Source: Lawsonibacter hominis
Lineage (GTDB): Bacteria > Bacillota > Clostridia > Oscillospirales > Oscillospiraceae
NCBI RefSeq assembly: GCF_014287895.1
Contig: NZ_JACOPP010000016.1
Location: 3,621-67,620 of the forward strand
Direction: 5' to 3'
Length of the DNA: 64,000 nucleotides
Positions 60,677-64,000 of this stretch are shown here, piece after piece (the stretch's first letter is position 1; every line of letters starts with the position of its first letter). The translations under genes were made by a program, and so were the position numbers. The notes below the pieces were generated by a model. That model saw only the letters and a program-made list of their open reading frames with translations, was not told the DNA's origin and searched no databases.

Positions 60677-62188
60677 GTGAGAGCAAGCGGTATCCTGATG
60701 CACCTGACCAGCCTCCCGTCGCCCTTCGGGGTTGGGACCATGGGGGCGGCGGCACGGCGCTTTCTGGAGTTTTTAGAGGCGGCGGGACAGACCTACTGGC
60801 AGCTGCTGCCCATCTGTCCCACCAGCTTTGGCGATTCCCCCTACCAGAGCTTTTCCACCTTTGCGGGAAACCCCTATCTGATCGATCTGGACGATCTGGC
60901 CGCGGACGGCCTGCTGCGGGCGGAGGAGTATGTGCCGCTGGATTGGGGCGCGCAGGCGCTGGCGGTGGACTACGGCCTTCTGTACCAACGGCGCTACCCG
61001 GTGCTGCGCAAGGCCTGTGCCCGGCTGCTGGCCGCGCCGCCGGCGGAGTTTGCTGTTTTTTGTAAGAACAACTCCTTCTGGCTGGAGGATTACGCTCTGT
61101 TTATGGCGCTGAAGGGCGCCCACGGCGGCGCGGCCTGGCAGGACTGGGAGGCGCCCCTGCGCAATCGGGAGCCGCTGGCGCTGGAACGGGCGCGGCGGGC
61201 CCTGGGGGAGGATATTTCCTTCTGGAAAGGGGTGCAGTTCCTTTTCTTTCGCCAGTGGCGGGCGCTGAAGGACTGCGCCGGCAGACGGGGCGTGCGGATC
61301 ATCGGGGACCTGCCCATCTATGTCTCCGGCGACAGCGTGGACGTATGGGCCCACCCGGAGCAGTTTCAGCTGGACGGGGACCGTCTGCCCCATGAGGTGG
61401 CGGGCGTGCCGCCCGACGGCTTTTCCGCCGACGGGCAGCTCTGGGGCAATCCGCTGTTCGACTGGGACGCCATGAGCCGGGACGGCTATGCCTGGTGGAA
61501 ACGGCGCATGGCCTATCAGTACGAAATCTACGATGTGCTGCGCATCGATCATTTCCGGGGATTCGATTCCTATTACGCGGTGCCCTACGGGGAGGCGACC
61601 GCCCGGAACGGCCGCTGGCGGCAGGGACCGGGCCGGGCGCTGTTCCAGGCCGTGGAGGAGGCGGTGGGGCCCAAGCCCATCATTGCGGAGGACCTGGGCT
61701 ACCTGACGGAATCGGTACACCGGCTGCGGGACGACTGCGGGTTTCCCGGCATGAAGGTGCTGGAGTTCGGCTTCGACAGCCGGGACGGCAGCGGCTCGGT
61801 CTATCTGCCCCATCATTACCCCCGAAACAGCGTCGTGTACGTGGGGACCCACGACAACGACACCGCCCTGGGCTGGCTGGCCTCCATTACCCCGGAGGAT
61901 GCGGCCTACGCCCGCGCTTATCTGCGCCTGAACGACCCGGACGGGGCCAACTGGGGTATGATGCGCGCGGCCTGGGCCAGCACGGCGGATACCGCCGTGG
62001 TGCAGATGCAGGATCTGCTGGGGCTGGGCAGCGAGGGGCGGATGAATACCCCCTCCACCGTGGGCGGCAACTGGCGGTGGCGGGCCGCGCCGGGCTTCGA
62101 CAGCGCGGAACTGGCCGCAAAGCTCCGCCGGGAGACGGCGCTCTATGAGCGCCTCAGCGCGCCGGCGAAGGCGTCTTACCCGGGCTGA
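60677..62188 (+). CDS. malQ: 4-alpha-glucanotransferase (amylomaltase)
   Basis: 503 residues from GTG 60677. GH77 features: RASGILMHLTSLPSPFGVG, CPTSFGDSPYQSFSTFAGNP, RIIGDLPIYVSGDSVDVW, LRIDHFRGFDSYY (catalytic Asp, about 295), IIAEDLGYLTE (catalytic Glu, about 337) and VGTHDNDT. It rearranges malto-oligosaccharides. It indicates that the ABC system imports maltodextrin-like sugars. Confidence 0.94.
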   Translation: MRASGILMHLTSLPSPFGVGTMGAAARRFLEFLEAAGQTYWQLLPICPTSFGDSPYQSFSTFAGNPYLIDLDDLAADGLLRAEEYVPLDWGAQALAVDYGLLYQRRYPVLRKACARLLAAPPAEFAVFCKNNSFWLEDYALFMALKGAHGGAAWQDWEAPLRNREPLALERARRALGEDISFWKGVQFLFFRQWRALKDCAGRRGVRIIGDLPIYVSGDSVDVWAHPEQFQLDGDRLPHEVAGVPPDGFSADGQLWGNPLFDWDAMSRDGYAWWKRRMAYQYEIYDVLRIDHFRGFDSYYAVPYGEATARNGRWRQGPGRALFQAVEEAVGPKPIIAEDLGYLTESVHRLRDDCGFPGMKVLEFGFDSRDGSGSVYLPHHYPRNSVVYVGTHDNDTALGWLASITPEDAAYARAYLRLNDPDGANWGMMRAAWASTADTAVVQMQDLLGLGSEGRMNTPSTVGGNWRWRAAPGFDSAELAAKLRRETALYERLSAPAKASYPG

Positions 62189-62217
62189 ACCTCTCCAGGC
62201 GGGGTGCAATGGGTGCC

Positions 62218-62273
62218 GAACAAAGCCAAAGGGCCTTGAAAGCCAAGACTTTCAGGGCCCTTTGGCTTTGTTC
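62218..62273 (+). terminator. Terminator after malQ
   Basis: 25-nt arms (62218-62242 and 62249-62273) with one mismatch and a 6-nt loop. Long stem, short T-run. Confidence 0.85.
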
Positions 62274-62570
62274 GGGGACTAGGAGTGCGGGCGGGACGGC
62301 CCGCGCACCTCCCGGCGGGACGGTTTATGCCCCGCTGCAGCGGTGACACGGCGGCTGCCGTGCGAAGAAACCGCAAGGCAGTTTCCTCAGCAGGTACTAT
62401 TTTAAAATTGGATTTTATAGAGTGATTCAAGAGAAAGCGTTGCCGAAGATTGCGCATCCAACGCTTTTCGGCAGATTTTTTGCACGAAAAATCTTGGATT
62501 TGACCGGATCACCGCGCGCGGCGTCCGGCTCTGCCTCCCCCTGAAAGGCAAAGATTCTCGCAGGAAGGCG
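62274..62570. other. Intergenic region
   Basis: No gene seen. A short hairpin-like AAGATTTT/AAAATCTT motif lies near 62470-62495. Transcription of the next gene begins at 62571-62600. Confidence 0.4.
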
Positions 62571-62600
62571 TTGACAAAATCCGGGGAGCGGTGGTATGAT
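62571..62600 (+). promoter_or_regulatory. Promoter of the last M24-like gene
   Basis: TTGACA (62571-62576), 18 bp, TATGAT (62595-62600). Confidence 0.85.
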
Positions 62601-62619
62601 AGGTAAAGATTGAAATAAG

Positions 62620-62636
62620 ATTTCATAAAATGAAAT
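62620..62636. promoter_or_regulatory. Operator-like palindrome
   Basis: ATTTCAT-AAA-ATGAAAT just after the -10, within the probable initial transcribed region. A repressor there would block elongation. The regulator is not encoded nearby. Confidence 0.6.
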
Positions 62637-62653
62637 AAGGGGGATTCCAACTT

Positions 62654-63832
62654 ATGGTTCACGACATGCCGGAGCGTTACCGCTACCACATCTCCAACGA
62701 GGAACTGGAGCGGCGCTGGAGCGCGGTGCGGGCCAAAATGACGGAGCAGGACATCGACTGCCTGGTGATCAACGGCTACGACAATATGCTGGGCGGCTAT
62801 CTGCGCTGGTTTACCGATATCCCGCTGGCGGATTACCCGCTGTCCGTCCTGTTCCACCGGGAGGACGAGATGACCTTTATCGGCCACGGCGGCGTAGGGA
62901 CCCGCAGCATCGCGGCCGAGCTGGCCCGGGGCGTGGGGGAAGCCCCCGCCACCCCCATGATGCCGACCCTGTGCTACACCGACCGCTACGTGCCCGACCT
63001 GATGATCGAGAGCATCAAACGCCGCAATTACCGGAAAGTGGGCTTCGTGGCGCTGGCTACCATCCCGGCCAGCATGTATAAATACCTGACCGAAGAACTC
63101 GGCGGGGTGGAGTTTGTGGACGCCACCGAGCTGGTGGACTACATCAAGGCCATCAAGAGCCCGGAGGAGATTGAGCGGATCCGCTGGTCTGCCGCCGTGC
63201 ATGACAAGGTATACGCGGCCATGCCCGCCATTTTCCGGCCTGACCGCTATGAATATGAGATCACCAACGATATCCGGGCTCTGGGCGGGGAACTGGGCGC
63301 TGAGTGCATCATCAACGTGTCCATCGGCACCGATCCCAACACCCCGGTGAAGGGCGTGGTGCCCTGGCAGTACCGCCGCACCAAAATGGGGGACAAGATG
63401 TTCTGCCTCATCGAGCTCAACGGCCCCGGGGGCTACTACAGCGAGGCGCTGCGCACCCTGGTGCTGGGCGAGCCGCCCAAGGAGTATGTGCAGGCTGCGG
63501 ATACCGCGGCCAAGTGCCTGGATCTGATCGCCTCCATGATGAAGCCGGGCGCCAAGTGCCCCGACCTGTTCCGGGCCAACAACGAGTACCTGGTGGCCCA
63601 CGGCTATCTGCCCGAAGGGCGGCTCTTCGGCCATGGCCAGGGATACGACATGGTGGAGCGGCCCGCCTTTGTTCCTGCCGAGACCATGGCCCTGGCGGAG
63701 AACATGTACGTGGCCTGCCACCCCGGCGCGGTGGACGGCAAGGTGGTGGGACTGGCCTGCAGCAACTTCCTCATCACCAAGGACGGCTGCGAGCGGGTGA
63801 CCACCACGCCCAACGGCCTGATCATCTGCTGA
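62654..63832 (+). CDS. M24-family creatinase-like protein, degenerate active site
   Basis: 392 residues with the N-terminal creatinase and pita-bread domains. The His in FGHGQGYDM (about 330) remains, but the SDxTRT motif reads SEALRT and both Glu ligand positions are altered (NMYVACHPG; GLACSNFLIT). So it is unlikely to be a metallopeptidase and differs from the four element 1 proteins. It precedes malic enzyme by 49 bp and may be co-transcribed. Function unknown. Confidence 0.8.
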   Translation: MVHDMPERYRYHISNEELERRWSAVRAKMTEQDIDCLVINGYDNMLGGYLRWFTDIPLADYPLSVLFHREDEMTFIGHGGVGTRSIAAELARGVGEAPATPMMPTLCYTDRYVPDLMIESIKRRNYRKVGFVALATIPASMYKYLTEELGGVEFVDATELVDYIKAIKSPEEIERIRWSAAVHDKVYAAMPAIFRPDRYEYEITNDIRALGGELGAECIINVSIGTDPNTPVKGVVPWQYRRTKMGDKMFCLIELNGPGGYYSEALRTLVLGEPPKEYVQAADTAAKCLDLIASMMKPGAKCPDLFRANNEYLVAHGYLPEGRLFGHGQGYDMVERPAFVPAETMALAENMYVACHPGAVDGKVVGLACSNFLITKDGCERVTTTPNGLIIC

Positions 63833-63881
63833 AAACGCGCAGGTTTGGATCAATCAAAGAAAGATAAGGAGCGTGACGCCA

Positions 63882-64000
63882 ATGACACCGATCGCGGAAG
63901 AAAGCCTGAAGCTGCATTACGCCAAGCGTGGCAAGATCGAAGTGATCTCCACCGTGCGCGTGCAGGACAAGAACGACCTGAGCCTGGCCTATACCCCGGG
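63882..64000 (+). CDS. Malic enzyme, N-terminus (runs off the window)
   Basis: 39 residues: MTPIAEESLKLHYAKRGKIE, then a stretch ending DLSLAYTPG, the conserved start of bacterial NAD(P)-dependent malic enzymes, which convert malate to pyruvate and CO2. ATG 63882 follows AAGGAG. The rest lies outside. Confidence 0.88.
   Translation, partial: MTPIAEESLKLHYAKRGKIEVISTVRVQDKNDLSLAYTP

Noticed and set aside
1..64000. CRISPR arrays, rRNA or tRNA genes
   Set aside because: No regularly spaced repeats and no cloverleaf or rRNA-like sequence was noticed on either strand; a dedicated tRNA scan was not possible.

Overview
The window is GC-rich DNA from a spore-forming, anaerobic Firmicute. It most resembles the Oscillospiraceae group (Intestinimonas, Flavonifractor and Lawsonibacter relatives). 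The grounds are the high GC, strong AGGAGG ribosome sites, an alpha/beta-type small acid-soluble spore protein (SASP), both dipicolinate synthase genes, a NuoE/NuoF/NfnB-like electron-transfer complex and butyrate-type energy genes. The genus is inference.

The main result is that two sporulation genes are each split by an integrative element carrying a large serine recombinase. Element 1 (about 2485-25007, 22.5 kb) splits a SASP gene: its 5' part lies at 25006-25095 (minus) and its 3' part at 2369-2484 (minus). Joining them at a shared TG/CA dinucleotide restores a normal 67-residue SASP. Element 2 (about 41526-51433, 9.9 kb) splits dpaA (spoVFA): the 5' part is at 41123-41525, the 3' part at 51418-51903, and dpaB follows. 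A 16-bp direct repeat flanks it, and recombination between the copies restores a 290-residue DpaA in frame. The element 2 recombinase starts 79 bp inside the element, downstream of and co-oriented with the dpaA 5' part. This is the layout expected of a skin-like element excised during sporulation, but excision is not shown by sequence alone.

Both elements carry metabolic cargo under sigma-54 control, with their own enhancer-binding activator. Element 1 has a TnpX-like recombinase, TnpW, a tyrosine recombinase, a DUF4143 ATPase, an IS200 remnant, a DUF362 protein, the activator, and a divergent pair of operons. These share a control region (15815-16055) with two back-to-back consensus sigma-54 promoters and two activator-type palindromes 21 bp apart. 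The operons encode four creatinase-like M24 proteins (two paralogous pairs), two paralogous permeases, a small membrane protein, thiolase, a carnitine-dehydrogenase-like enzyme, a beta-keto acid cleavage enzyme, PduL and butyrate kinase. This suggests uptake and oxidation of a beta-hydroxy acid, possibly carnitine-like, with ATP made through an acyl phosphate. Element 2 carries an activator, DapF, an L,D-transpeptidase-like protein, a dicarboxylate/amino-acid symporter and LysA behind one sigma-54 promoter, plus a PatB-type PLP enzyme behind a second.

The flanking chromosome is ordinary. At the left are an SbcCD-like pair and YmdB. From 25.4 to 40.9 kb are a NADH/ferredoxin-type complex resembling Sporomusa-type Nfn, a FUSC-like membrane protein, pyrophosphatase, UDP-galactopyranose mutase with a glycosyltransferase, an XRE regulator, a metallophosphoesterase, nicotinate phosphoribosyltransferase beside a decayed cysteine hydrolase, an acetyltransferase, a TIGR04255 protein and an aldose epimerase. 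After dpaB come a nucleotidyltransferase, PutP with a TetR regulator and operator, a sugar ABC operon with LacI regulator, operator and MalQ, a further M24-like protein and the start of malic enzyme. I saw no rRNA, tRNA or CRISPR array.
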